Origin: Sambucus nigra
Taxonomy: Eukaryota; Streptophyta; Magnoliopsida; Dipsacales; Adoxaceae
NCBI GenBank assembly: GCA_949130495.1
Contig: OX422209.1
Location: 692,898,757-692,962,756 of the forward strand
DNA length: 64,000 bases
Direction of reading: 5' to 3'
Both the position numbers and the translations under genes were made by a program. Every line of letters starts with the position of its first letter. The stretch's first letter is position 1. Positions 22,438 to 33,695 of this stretch are shown one piece after another. The notes beneath the pieces were generated by a model, which saw only the letters and a program-made list of their open reading frames with translations, had not been told where the DNA came from and made no database searches.

Positions 22438-23825
22438 TGACTCGCTTGAAATATTGTATAACTCAAGTGCACACTAATCGCGACAGTAGTAAAAACCCGA
22501 TAAAAATCGAAGTCGATTTCCACAGAGAATTATTTGAAGTACCAAAGATATTATTCTAGGTAAAAGTTTATAAACAAGAATAAAAGATAAAAGAAAATAT
22601 GATTAAAGTTTCAATTGTTATAACGAACGAAAAAGAATCACAATTACTGGACCACTTAACTAAAGACAAATAGAAACAAAAGAGATATATAAAACGGATT
22701 ATGAAATTATTCTTAACAAAAGGTTGAGGGGCATTCCCCCACCTCAGATGATCACAATCGTCATGGTTCTTCTGATTGAATCATAATCAAATAGGAATAA
22801 GATGTCGGTCTAAAAAATCCCGCATGAAGGGTGTCACCCTCATGATACGAGATAAAGGTTTGGACATATTATTGAAAAAATGCGTTGATGTTGGAGTTAA
22901 ATATTAAAACCACCCTTACATGATAAGAGAGGTTAAAATCCTATGAAACTCCGATATCAACACATCCACCCATTTATTGGATTAAAACATTGAACCAATT
23001 AATAAGTGGAACCATCCAAGGTGGGTTTATGCTCCGAACCTAAGGAAATTGCTACTCTAAAAAGGGAATAAACCATTGCAAAAGAGAGCATTCAATTCAA
23101 AACGATTATGTTAATTGCCCAAACAGTGTCAATAGTCAACAAGTTACAAGTAAAATGGAAAATAACTTACAATAAATGAAGTAGATGATGGAAATGAGAA
23201 GGAAATATCACAAGGCCTAGGATAGAGAAGAGAGACAAAATAAACATCTAATTTCTTTTCTTATATTTTCTTGTAAGATTGAACTATCCTATTTAACTCC
23301 AAACCTTTTACTATATATAGTAAGTGGGAAAAACCACCAAATAAGAGCTTTCAAAATCAAAACAAAAATTGGAAACCAAACCACTTGACAAAAGTGTTCG
23401 AGGACTGAGGGCACTAGTCGATCGCGATCTAAGGACCGATCAACTGCTCTTGGGAAAAAAAACTCTACTTTGAACCAAAAGAAAAATCTAATCCACCGGT
23501 CGACTGCTGGCTAGGGGTTGGTCGACTGGTCCTCTGTTTTCTTAAATTCCTCTCTCCTTTTTGTTCAACACAAGGGGCCTCGAAGTGAATTGACCATAAC
23601 TTGGTCGTTTGGAATCGGATTGATGAGATGTCAAAAGCCATGTGAATCTGAATCGGAGAGATACAACTTTCATGAAGAGTTAGAGCACGAAACTCGAATG
23701 TAGTAATGAAAAAATTGCCCCCAAAGATGCGTAATTCATTAAAACTTCCCCAGAAAGCGCACTCTTTTACATTTTAGCACTCCAAACCCTGGAAAATCTC
23801 AAATAAACCCCGTAAAACACACTCT

Positions 23826-23871
<46 letters not shown>

Positions 23872-23978
23872 AACTACAAGTTATACTGTACAAGAGATTT
23901 AATACGCGAAATAACGGTCACAAATGTGCAAGAATGCATAGGCAACGGGGGAAAATATATAATATTCGTAACTAATCA
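22438..23978 (-). mobile_element. 3' LTR of the Athila-type element
   Basis: It starts TGACTCGCTTGAAATA and ends CGTAACTAATCA in plus coordinates, 1541 bp. The segments 23058-23760 and 23871-23978 are repeated in the 5' LTR at 35548-36250 and 39479-39602. It contains CCCGATAAAAATCGAAGTCGA (22497-22517), common in plant LTRs, a (CA)n(TA)n tract at 23827-23872, and the TATA/palindrome module at 23311-23532. Confidence 0.65.
23311..23532 (-). promoter_or_regulatory. LTR promoter: TATA box with four palindrome copies
   Basis: On the minus strand CTATATATAG (23320-23311) is preceded by GTCGATCGCGATC (plus 23417-23429), GACCGATCAACTG (23434), CCGGTCGACTGCTGG (23496) and TTGGTCGACTGGTCC (23518). 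The homologous block in the 5' LTR is 35805-36026. Confidence 0.5.
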
Positions 23979-23992
23979 CACACCCTAACTTA
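23979..23992 (-). other. Polypurine tract next to the 3' LTR
   Basis: On the minus strand AAGTTAGGGTGTG directly precedes the LTR start TGATTAGTTACG. It is short and only moderately purine-rich. Confidence 0.45.
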
Positions 23993-26219
23993 GATATTAC
24001 TAGTCTCTAGTGATGAAACAAAACAAGACCTGCCACACAGATTGGTAAGAAAAGCAACAATATATACATGGGAAAAAATGCCACTTTCGTGGGCACATGG
24101 TTGCATTTAGCGAATGCAAGAAGTCGTTAAGCCCCTAGGTTACCCTAGTGGACGAGTGTTGTATTATGAGGGTTTTCAGGGATGAAACCCACAAATATCG
24201 AATTTCCTCAAAATATGCCCAATCACATGCGATAAGCCCAACAATAATGAAAAATATGTCAAATACGCTATTAGCAAAGTGAATGAATTCACACAAAAGT
24301 CCGTAATATTAACATTATAGAATGAACTTCGTTGAATTAAAACCTTAAAATTTGGGAGTGGAGCGATCACATGCAAAGTATGATTTGGAAAAAAACTTTT
24401 ATAAACCGAATAATAAACATTAAAGTGTGCATATATATCAATCCTCATCGGGCATTAAACTCAACAAATGAAATCACTATGAATGGGAGATAATACACGG
24501 GACATGCGGGTATAAAGAGTAAATGAAAATGGAAACTAGGTCGCACACATATAAAATGAAAACATGTAATCTCAATTAAAGATACCGTCATTAAAGGAGG
24601 CGAAATGCATTTTCACAGATTATCAAAACTATTTAAACTTTTGAATTGAATCACTCTAGGATCACATAGGACTTTATAGGGTTGTAACATAGGCTAGGCT
24701 TGGGTTATGAAATAAAGGAAATATGTACAGATTCAAAGTGTTCAGGGATGAAAAACTTGGGATAATGGAAACTTGCGGGTAATTTCAAAATTGAAAAATG
24801 ATTAACATAACAAGCATTAAATATGAAATTAAAGAGATACAAAGATTATTGAACACTATATACAACATATACAAACTTTCTCTTTATTTTTCTTTTCTTC
24901 TTTTTGCAACTTTTTCTTTAATTTTTCTTTTGCTTTTTCACTACTTTCTTTTCTTTGCTTTTCTCACTCTCACATGCTTAATTGCAACCACAAGACAAAA
25001 GTATCATTTAATCCCAAGTATTATTCCAAATAATGGTATGGAAGGTAATATGTATGGTTTAAAACTCCAATTTGGAGTTGGTTATGGGATTCGGGGTTAT
25101 GAAAACGAAGGGCTATATTTAGGCTCAAAGTGGTTGAGGAGGGGAAACATATAAGGTGAGGTCAAGGTCAATATGGGTGATATAACAAAGAGGGCCTATG
25201 ATCATTTTATAAAGTTTACGCAATTCTCGAGTCAAAACAAACCTTGAAAATTTTGCTCAAGTAACACATATCATATATGAGCTCAATTAATGGAAGATCA
25301 AAAGAAAGAATAGTGAGATTACCGACAAAATCAACATTTTTAATGAGGAAAGAGTAGTGTATAACACTCACAAATGAAGTTTTTCTCAAATCTCACTTAT
25401 GTAAGTTTATACAATGCACAAAACATTATCGAGTTATAAAAATCTTAAGCCAAATCAATAAAGCAAGCATAGTGCATGTGCTCACGGGATTAAAGTTTAA
25501 TACATGAAGTTATTCATAATATCAATGATTCGATGACTAAAGTCTAATAACTTCTAAAATCGAGAACATGCATCGTTGAGTTGTCTATTGGATCGTGAAA
25601 TTATTAAAATTTATCATAGGAAATTAGGGCAAAAGGCTAAGAAATAGAAAATAAATTAAGAAAATAATTTTTAAAATTTTTGATTTTTTTTCAAAAAATA
25701 TTTATTATAGGCTCACGATGAATAAAAAGAAATTCATATGCCTAATCACACCCCCCAACTTGAATAGCACATTTTCCTCAATGTAATGAAAGGCAGTTTG
25801 AGAAATAGAGGGATAGAAATAAATCACCCCAATTTGGAGCGAGCCTTGAGGTAGTCAACATGCGCCCTATACAAACATAAGAAAAACAAAAAAATATACC
25901 AAAATGATTAAGTTAAAATGAATCATGCCATAAGTGACAATAGTCTAGAGGGGTTGAAGTGCAAATACTAGATAATTGATGGTGGACATTTGATTTTATG
26001 AAAGTGTATACGCATCAAAATCTAATATATCAACAACGACTAAATGATCATTACCAATTTCATGGAGTTTAATAAACAACTTAATCAAAGAAATAAAAAA
26101 ACGAGAATACAATATAATATCCTACCCAAAAATATTTCGCCATTCAAAAACAACCACAACTCCATAAGGCTACCTAGAGGCCAGAACCAATAGTGGACCC
26201 CCAATTTGTTGGATCACAA
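23993..26219 (-). other. Long 3' untranslated region of the Athila-type element
   Basis: No gene is seen. 24200-25110 is repeated in inverted orientation at 34600-35536. At 25750-25758 the plus strand reads CACCCCCCAAC, giving on the minus strand a second PPT-like GTTGGGGGG followed by TGTGATTAG, nearly the same start as the real LTR. The 119-codon frame at 24798-25154 is an AT/CT-rich chance frame. Confidence 0.45.
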
Positions 26220-27356
26220 AGACTCTGAAAATGGGGAGAGGGTGTCGCGTCTGGGCGATGCTGCTTCAAATATAAATCTCTCATCATCGCCTATATCATC
26301 AAGAACTCCTGATGTCGCTCTACACGATCCTAGCGTTGCTTTACCCTGTCATGTTTAAGGCGGGACTCAAATATAGACCATCGCAGTTGTGTCTCCTCCC
26401 ACCGCTAGTCCTAATGTGCCTCGAATGCTGCAAAGAGGGTGTCATAAAAAGTGGGTGGTACCTCTGACTACTGATATGATCTCTATTCTTCTCTCCTAAA
26501 CTCTGTCTCCACATCCTCTACGACTATCCTCGGCCTCTTATGGACCGGTGGCTCACACCAAAAATGTCCCACGCACCTCCTGATGTTGTCCCTGGTTAGG
26601 GTAGGGCTCCACTACTCTATCGTACGGATACTTGGGGCATCTGGTACGATGACAAATATGCGTGATAATCTCTATGAAAGGAAGGGAGACATTCCATGCC
26701 TTTTCTTTTGATGCCAAATACATCTGGTGCATGAAGTACCGAGGTAGGTTGATGTGCCGGGACTATTGAAGTAAGGCGTAGAGGAAGACTGCGTTCTTGT
26801 AACGAACCTCAGAATAGTTGTTCGTCACTATCAGACAATGGACATTAATATAGTGCAACAACCTTGGTAAATCCTGCATTACAGCTGATCGGAACATCTT
26901 TTTCTTCCAAATCTCATCTAGGGATAAATATTCAATAAGTGTATCCAAGTTAAAGGTTGCCTCATCAAAGAGGCTCACAAAATGGATCGGGTCCGCCACG
27001 TTGCCCATCCACCGGGCTAAGTCCTTACGCTAAAACGTGATCCTTACTCCACGAACGAAGAATTCATAAGTGTACTTCTCCCCTTTGAACTTGATTAGCA
27101 AGGCATAGAAGATTTGAACCAAGTCCTCATTAATCGTGAATTTCTTGGCCAAAAAGGAGTACCACTTGTAACGTTTGAGGATAGCCATTGCTTCGGTCGG
27201 GAGGTCCTCCATTTTCCACTCAAAGTTGTAGGCCAGTGGATGCTTTGAATTTGTTAAATAGGCTTCATAACATTTCTTCTCTTGTGAGCTCCTAAAGGCA
27301 TCCACACCTTTTGGGTGCACGCAATGAAAGTGATCATATTTCTCAACTTCACCCAT
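26220..27356 (-). pseudogene. Accessory gene in env position (Transposase_32-like)
   Basis: ATG at 27356 opens one frame running to about 26490 with only a few TAG stops (27029, 26762, and in the 3' part). Seen: LPTEAMAILKRYKWYSFLAK, ALLIKFKGEKYTYEFFVRGV, RITF, then WMGNVADPIHF and INVHCLIVTNNYSEV, RYKNAVFLYALLQ and INLPRYFMHQMYLAS. This resembles the plant domain called Transposase_32 / putative plant transposon protein (...FLVRGVxIxF...; H.I..NI.P..H...V....A.L.YAL). It lies downstream of integrase on the same strand, the env-like position of Athila elements. No signal peptide or membrane segment is evident. A spliced leader precedes it. Confidence 0.6.
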
Positions 27357-27362
27357 TAGGAC

Positions 27363-28035
27363 CTAAAAAATAGAAATTAGTACAACAATGCAGTTGAACA
27401 CTAAAATCATAATGGTAAGGTGAAAACAGAGAGCAAATGTGTAAATTAAGAAGTTAAAATCATTTAATCATTTGGGCAAACACTTGGCGTGTGACCTATA
27501 AAAGCAATGGATGCTGGGAAAATTCGACCCAAAAGAACCTCCCATTCATGGCAATCCCAAGAATGAGTAATAAAAATTGCCCATAAATGGGGTTAGACAA
27601 GCAGTAATAGCTAAAATGAGTTCTACAATAGGTGTGGCGCACAATGATAGCGAAATTAAGAAACCCAAACATCCCAAAATGAACCAGGTATTATAAAAAT
27701 TTGTGTAAAAAAATAATTATCCTCATCAATCACCATCCGAAAATCAAGTGTACACAACATATGTTTAGGAATATGCAACATTTCAGCAAAAATGTACACA
27801 TTGATAAAAATCACTACAAAGCCAACCAACAAAAGATGTTCATCCATCCCCTATACACAACAAGAAGATAATCAATAATGGAAGGTGTGTGTGAGTGTAA
27901 GAGAAGATGCTACGAACACAAATGGAAAGACAATGTCAATTTTTACCAAGAAATCCATAAAAAATATCAACCCTAGAATCACATATTTCCATAGTAATAT
28001 ATTTCTAGCCCGAAGATTAAAGTGAGGAATCATAC
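27363..28035 (-). other. Leader intron of the accessory gene
   Basis: On the minus strand the donor AAAG|GTATGATTCC (intron from 28035) and the acceptor CTATTTTTTAG|GTCCTAATGGG (intron end 27363) frame a 673-bp intron. It ends seven bases before the ATG at 27356. A possible exon 1 runs from about 28120 to 28036. Confidence 0.45.
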
Positions 28036-28144
28036 CTTTAAAGTTGAATAGGGGAGATTATGGGGTAGATTCTTAGGGGTAATGGAAGAAAAGGGACCTA
28101 GGGTAATGTGTTTATTGGATTTTGGATGGAAGAGGAGAGGGTGG

Positions 28145-28359
28145 GAATATAAGAACAAATGGGGGAAATGAAACGATGTGCTACTAATAATTGAGGCGAT
28201 CGGGTGACCGTGTTTTAAAAATTAGCTTGGAACCAAAGCAGTGTGCGAATTGGGGAATGGTCGGTCGACCATGGTTCAAGGATCGATCAACTGCATTTTT
28301 AGATTTTTCCTTGGTTTGTTGACAGAGAATTTTTGGCCATGTGACCGGTCGACCGCTGG
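28145..28359 (-). promoter_or_regulatory. Possible internal promoter before the accessory gene
   Basis: On the minus strand a TATA-like TCTTATATTC (28154-28145) is preceded by GGTCGACC (28263-28270), GATCGATCAACTGCA (28281) and ACCGGTCGACCGCTGG (28344-28359). This is the same arrangement as in this element's LTR. 28400-28580 is the spacer to integrase. Confidence 0.4.
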
Positions 28360-28580
28360 ATGTGACTGATTGACTGCACTTCTCAGTTATGCCCTGCAAT
28401 CTTTACAAGGACTTTTGCTTCATTTGCCTACTACTCCCAACCTCTCAACCAACACAAAAATGACTCAACACAAAAAGGATGCCTAGGATATAAAAAATAT
28501 GTATAAAGACGAGTTCGATAGCACACGGTTGCCTCGAACTCTAAAAGGAGTGAGGAAATCCAAAAAAAAGTATTCGAGGC

Positions 28581-28999
28581 CTATGGTGCGACATCTAATG
28601 AAAGGCCCACAGGGGGGTACTCAAGGGTAATTTTAACAAGCTCGGGGTTGAACCCATCAAGGAAAGGCTTAATCCTCTGCCCGTTAACCTTAGATAAGGT
28701 TCCAGTCCTTGGGTTCAAAATTTTGACGGCACCGTGATCGTATACCTTTTGTACAACGAACGGGCCATTACACCAGGATTTCATTTTCTTGAGAAAAAAG
28801 TGAAGGCAGAATCGTAGAGTAGGACTTTGTGTCCCACCTTAAAGTGATTACGAACTATACTTGGGTTATGAAAGGCCTTGGTTTTATTCTTGAAAATACG
28901 AGAGTTCTCGTATTGATCGTTATTCAACTCCTTGAGTTCATTGAGTTGGAACTTACGAAGGTCCCCGCCTTCAATAATGTCAAAATTGAGCTTTTTCAC
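28581..28999 (-). pseudogene. Integrase C-terminal end (Athila-type)
   Basis: Two frames: 28999-28781 (MKKLNFDIIEGGDLRKFQLN, LNELKELNNDQYENSRIFKN, VGHKVLLYDSAF) and 28784-28581 (WCNGPFVVQKVYDHGAVKIL, VNGQRIKPFL). They correspond to the Athila ending: KKLNFD...R..QL.EL.E.R..AYE..., ...VLLY.SR, W.GPF.V..V..YGAVEI..., VNGQRLKPF. They meet at a frameshift near 28784 (the SR of LLYxSR is lost). They follow the catalytic core with a frame break near 29000-29100. Confidence 0.75.
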
Positions 29000-29101
29000 G
29001 ACCCAATATGATTGGTGCTCAAGCTCTATCGGTAAATGATACGCTTTCCCATATACTAATCAATAAATGGACATCACAAGGTGCATCATATATGTCATTT
29101 G

Positions 29102-29479
29102 CTATGCCCAAAGCGCTTCGGTTAACTTATATGACCAATCCTTGGTCAAAGGGTCTACGATTATCTCTAAAATCCCTTTTATCTTCATATTGGCCAATTC
29201 TGCTTGGTTGTTCATTTGTGGGTGATACGTGGTGGAGACCTTATGGGTGACACCATATTGCAACATCAAGAAACATAATATATCGTCACAAAAATGGACG
29301 CCTTGGTCGCTAATGAATGCCTTAGGTGTGCCGAATTGAGCCAAGATGTTCTCTTGGAGGAACTTCAACACCATTTTCGTTGTGTTCTTCCTAATTGGAA
29401 AGGCTTCCAACCATTTGGATACATAGTCGACTGCGATTAGGATGTATTCAAATTGATTGGACTTAAGGAAAGGACCCAT
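29102..29479 (-). pseudogene. Integrase catalytic core (Athila-type)
   Basis: From 29479: GPFLKSNQFEYILIAVDYVS, KWLEAFPIRKN, FLQENILAQFGTPKAFISDQ, GVHFCDD, YHPQMNNQAEL and DWSYKLTEALWA. This is the core with Asp (AVDYVSKW), Asp (ISDQGVHF) and Glu (NNQAEL, normally SGQAEV). The 126-codon frame is open; it begins just after the usual first conserved Asp (FMGPF), so the upstream boundary is a frame break rather than a true start. It would catalyse strand transfer of the cDNA ends. Confidence 0.8.
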
Positions 29480-29620
29480 GAAGTCTATTCCCTAATAGTA
29501 AAAAACTTCGATTATAAGAATAGGGTCAAGGGGCATCATGTTCCTTTTGGTAATCTTCCCAATCGATTGGCAACGAGAGAAAAGTTTACAGAAAGCTTGC
29601 GTATCTTTGAAGATAGCAGG

Positions 29621-29911
29621 TCAATAAAAATCTCTATGTAACTTTTTGAGGGCGGTCTTTTGGGTAGAAAAATGTCCTCCATATGCTTCGTTGTCGAAAA
29701 ACAACAAGATACCCGGGATCTCATCGTTTGGGACACATTTACGAATAATTTGGTCCGGACAATGTTTAAACATGTATGGGTTATCGATGAAGAACGACCA
29801 GGCCAAATTTGAAAGTCTTTCCTTATCCTTGGCCGAAAAGTGCAGTGGGTAGACCTCGATGATAAGGAGATTCACAATATCGTCATACCATGGCAACGTC
29901 AAAATGGCCAT
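29621..29911 (-). pseudogene. RNase H-integrase linker and integrase zinc finger start
   Basis: The frame reads LPWYDDIVNLLIIEVYPLHF, HCPDQIIRKCVPNDEIPGIL and EAYGGHFSTQKTALKKLHRD. The DQIIRRCV and GGHF..KTA motifs are standard for Athila. The HHCC zinc finger lost its first His (FFDNEAYGGHF instead of CH..PYGGHF), and its Cys pair lies in the broken stretch before 29621. It joins the catalytic core after several frame changes. Confidence 0.7.
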
Positions 29912-29977
29912 GAGCTTCTCATCCAGGAAACACCCTCGGATAGTAATGGGATTAATATAATCGTGATCGAATGTAAA

Positions 29978-30259
29978 TCAAGAAAGGTGATTTGTGAGTA
30001 CGTTTTCCACTCCCTTTTTATCTTTTATTGAGAGGTCAAACTCTTGGAGTAGGAGCACCCAACGAATAAGCCTACTCTTAGCATCCTTTTTAAAAAGAAG
30101 GTACTTGAGAGTGGCATGATAGGTGAAGCAGACTATGGGCGATCCGACCAAGTATGCCCAAAATTTATCCAATGTGAACACTATGGCTAGTAACTCCTTC
30201 TCCATAGTAAAGTAGTTCATTTGCATGCTATCAAGTGTGAGACTGGCATATGATATCAT
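29978..30259 (-). pseudogene. RNase H (Athila-type)
   Basis: The frame begins MISYASLTLDSMQMNYFTME and contains KELLAIVFTLDKFWAYLVGS, CFTYHATLKYLLFKKDAKSR and LIRWVLLLQEFDLSIKDKKG, ending VENVLTNHLS. This follows the family block YAS.TL..AQ.NY.TTEKELLA.VF...KFR.YL.GS......HAALK.L..KK.AK.RL.RW.LLLQEFD. It cleaves the RNA strand during reverse transcription. 94 codons stay open. Confidence 0.8.
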
Positions 30260-30544
30260 GTAAGGTTCCTTATCCCTCTATTGGACAAGCACCACCCCTA
30301 TGTTATATTCGCTTGCATTGCACATGAGCTCGAATGGAAGGGTTCAATAGGGCAATTACATGATGGGGGTCTTGGTCAACATGGTTTTCAACTTATTAAA
30401 AAATTCTTGGCACGCCTCACTCCACAGAAATGGATCATCTTTAGTAAGAAGGGCGCACATGGGGTGAGTAATCAAGTTAAAGTATTGAATAAATCGTCTG
30501 TAAAAACCCGCGTGGACAAGAAAGGACCTCACATCCTTGAGGTT

Positions 30545-31153
30545 TTAAGGAGCGGGAAGGTTGGCAATAGCTTCAATCTTAGACTTATCGACTTGAATAC
30601 CATTATTGGAGATGATATGGACTAAGACTATCCCTTGTGCCACTATAAAGTGACACTTCTCCCAATTGAGAATGAGGTTTTTCTCAATGTAGTTAAGTAT
30701 CACTTTTTTTAGATTGGCTAGGCATCCCTCATAAGTATTATCGAAAACACTGAAATCATCCATGAAGACTTCAACAATGTAACTAAAGATGCTAATCATG
30801 CACTATTGGAAAGTTATTGGTGCATTACAAAGCCCAAAAGACAATCTTTGCAAGGCAAAAGTTCCGTACGGACACGTGAACATGGTCTTTTCTTGATCTC
30901 CGTGGGTTGTTTCAATCTGATTGTACCCCAAATACCCATCAAGAAAACAATAATACTTATTTTCGGCTACCCTTTTGAGAATTTGGTCAAGGAAAGGTAA
31001 AGGAAATTGGTCTTTCCTCATGACCGTGTTGAGATTTTGATAATCGATGCAAACACGGTAGCCAGTTGGAAGGCATGAGGGAAAAAGGTCACCCTTCTCA
31101 TTCTCAATAACTGTGACACCCGACTTTTTAGGAACAACTTGTATCGGGCTCAC
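30545..31153 (-). pseudogene. Reverse transcriptase (Athila-type)
   Basis: The upstream frame (31153-30803) reads SPIQVVPKKSGVTVIENEKG, GYRVCIDYQNLNTVMRKDQF, CFLDGYLGYNQIETTHGDQE, KTMFTCPYGTFAL and RLSFGLCNAPITFQ. The next (30799-30545) starts MISIFSYIVEVFMDDFSVFD, with the catalytic FMDD (30766-30755), and ends DKSKIEAIANLP. The gap between the two frames is a single TAG. Both palm aspartates and the SFGLCNAP loop are present, so damage here is light. Confidence 0.85.
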
Positions 31154-31194
31154 CCACTCACTATCGAAAATGGGTTAGATTATCCGATGTCCAA

Positions 31195-31955
31195 TTATTT
31201 AATCACATCCGCCGTCACCACCTTACTCATGTCCGTATTCAACCGTCTTTGCATTTGACGGGTGGGTGCGTCCTCCTCCAAGTAAATGCTATGAGTACAA
31301 ATGGATAGATTGATCCCTTTCAAGTAAAAAATGCACCATCTGATAGCACTCTTATGCTTCCTCAGCACCCCAACCAAGGCCTCCTTTTGACACTTGTCAA
31401 GGCTTGTCGCTATAATCATCGAAAAAGTATTCTCACCATCAAGGAAAGCATACATGAGCTCCTTTGGCAAGGTTTTGATATCTAGATTGGGAATTTGAAA
31501 CATTCAATGGGAAGGGAAAAGAGTCACGTGGGGGTAATTTCTCAAAGTGGGAGATCTACATCGAGTCTTTGATAACCCCCTCACTTTCATCCTTTGTGAT
31601 ATCTCTATCACCCCTCCCCCACTATTCTATCATCCTCAACACCTTTATTCACCTACTTAAAGTACTCGAGGGAATTCCACATGTCCATTAACTCCACATT
31701 CAGTGAATAGAAACTTGCATCGAGGGCATCTTTATAGCCCTCATCATTGATGAGCAAATCGCTATTCAATGAGTTAGCAATACACGCCTCTAATGGATCT
31801 CTAAAATGAGAGAGGTCGAAATATTCTTGGATAAGAGTGTCAATGCAATCCGCCATTTCAACTGCTTCCTCACTTTCATCATAACTTTGGGGTTGTTTAA
31901 GGAGGTTGAACACGTTAACTTCGGCCATCATATTACCAAATGAGAGTTTCTTCAC
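31195..31955 (-). pseudogene. Protease-RT linker (Athila-type)
   Basis: Two open frames: 31955-31653 (MKKLSFGNMMAEVNVFNLLK ... an acidic region) and 31503-31195 (KTLPKELMYAFLDGENTFSM ... KCQKEALVGVLRKHKSAIRW). The second matches the Athila RT lead-in LP..L.Y.FL......PVII...L.......L..VL...K.AI.W. 31504-31652 is broken. Confidence 0.65.
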
Positions 31956-32224
31956 CTCGTTCCTATAATTGATGTTAGTATTAATGGTGGTGAGGAATGG
32001 TATTCGAGGATTATTTGGATTTGTGAACTCCCTTTTGGTACGGGTTGAATGTCGAAGATAATAAAATCTACCAAGTAGAAGAAAGAATCAACTTGGACAA
32101 TCACGTCCTCCATGACTCCTCTCGGTGTCCTAGTCGAATGGTCGGCTAACTGTAAAGTAACGGGAGTCGATCTAATTTTACCAAGCTTTAACTCGAGATA
32201 TATTGAATAAGTAAGCAAGTTCAC
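31952..32224 (-). pseudogene. Aspartic protease remnant (Athila-type)
   Basis: The frame reads MNLLTYSIYLELKLGKIRST, PVTLQLADHSTRTPRGVMED, VIVQVDSFFYLVDFIIFDIQ. This is the region just after the catalytic D(L/S)GAS(I)N motif (INLMP.SIYKKLGLG...TLQLADRS...PRGIIEDVLVKVDKF.FPVDFVVLD). The active-site part lies upstream in another frame (about 32225-32280) and I cannot see an intact DSG. Confidence 0.7.
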
Positions 32225-32289
32225 ACTTCAACCTAAATCTAGTAGGGCATGATCTATTCTAGTATCCCCAATCATGCATGAAATAGTGG

Positions 32290-32973
32290 GGCAACTTTGG
32301 TCTTTGAACTTCGGGGCAAACTCATTGGTTATAATGGCACTAGCTTGGATGTCCATATATGCCTTTTTGTTAACATTTTATCTCCTTTTAACCATGCATA
32401 AGTCTTTCATAAAATTATCATACTTTGGCACGTGCTCAATTGCCTTGAGAAGGGGAATATTCATGTTTACTTGCTTGAAAAGCTCAAGAAATCCCGCTTT
32501 GGAGGCTTTTGTGGCCTTCCCCTTTAGGCTTTGTGGAATCGGGGCCGGTATGGGAAAATTGACATCCTTCGTAACTAGAGTCACATCTCCCTCTTCAGGG
32601 ATGTCATCGCCTATGGTAGTGGGAGTGCGCGGTTGCACATTTTTCGAAGCAATGGCCTTTCCTTTGGATTGATTGGTAATGGGTTGTTCCGGTGGGGGTC
32701 TCACGATATGGTTATCGACTGTTTTAATGCTTCTAAGGGTGTTAATACCCTTAGCATGCTCGGTATGCGATGTGGTCGAGTTAGAGCTCTTATTACCCAT
32801 TTGGCCCTTCGGGTTGGGTTGAGGTTGCACCAGTAAAAGTAGTCTTGCAACACCTTGGGACTTTTAGACCAATTGAGCAAGAGAGACTTGCATCTCTTGC
32901 ATATGACGTGCCATTTGAGAGATGGACTATTCAAGTTGGGAAAGTTTTTTAATAGTGGAAAATTGTTCCTCAT
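32290..32973 (-). pseudogene. Gag C-terminal part, cut by an LTR at 32978
   Basis: The open frame 32830-32378 includes NPKGQMGNKSSNSTTSHTEH, AKGINTLRSIKTVDN, KGKATKASKAGFLELFKQVN and MNIPLLKAIEHVPKYDNFMK. These are the ...NPKGQ...ALTLRSG... and F.E.LKKL.INIPF.EAL.QMP.YAKFLKD.. blocks of Athila gag. A frameshift joins it to sequence up to 32973. Gag N-terminus and zinc knuckle are absent: the plus-coordinate right side runs straight into a foreign LTR. Confidence 0.7.
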
Positions 32974-32977
32974 TGTG

Positions 32978-33662
32978 TGTAACGCCCCGATCCAGATTTA
33001 ACGGTTAATAAAGGATTAACCCGGTCCGGTTCGTACGTTAATTGTGAACTGTAGTCAAACAACCTAAATAATGTTTCTAGTCCAGTTTTATTATTATATA
33101 ACGTTACTCTTATTAGCATGCGATTCCCATTTTATTAACTACATGATAGGACCCAAGGGAAGTGCCCCCAAGGCTAAGTAAACAGAGCTACTAATCATAA
33201 AAGCAAGTAACTACTTACCTGTATAACGCTCTCAAAGTACGAAACATCGTGCAACCTGCCATAACAAAAGAGGGATGTGAGCCGAATGCTCAGTGGGATT
33301 ATATACAAATGCAGTATAGAAATGAACGGCATAAAAGGATAGTCACATGCTACACTAAATGCATGTGAAGATACGTATACATCTACATATATACTATGGA
33401 AAAATACATGTCCCAATGTATTAAACTGTTTTATTTTAAAAAAATGTTATTTGACCCCTTTTTATCTTCCTCGTCCTTATAAAATAATCATTTTGTATCT
33501 TAAGCTTAGAACTAGAACATTCTTCCGTCAACTCACCCAATTAGACAATTCAAAATTGTATCTTAAGCTTAGAACTAGAACATTCTCTTTCAAACATTTA
33601 TTTCTCAACGTTATTAACTCACGCTGAGTTATTAATCATTACTTAAGACTCGCTTTCAATGA

Positions 33663-33695
<33 letters not shown>

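Noticed and set aside
24798..25154. 119-codon frame with a hydrophobic run resembling a membrane protein
   Set aside because: TTTCTTT-rich low-complexity; the inverted copy at 34677-34988 does not keep a corresponding protein.
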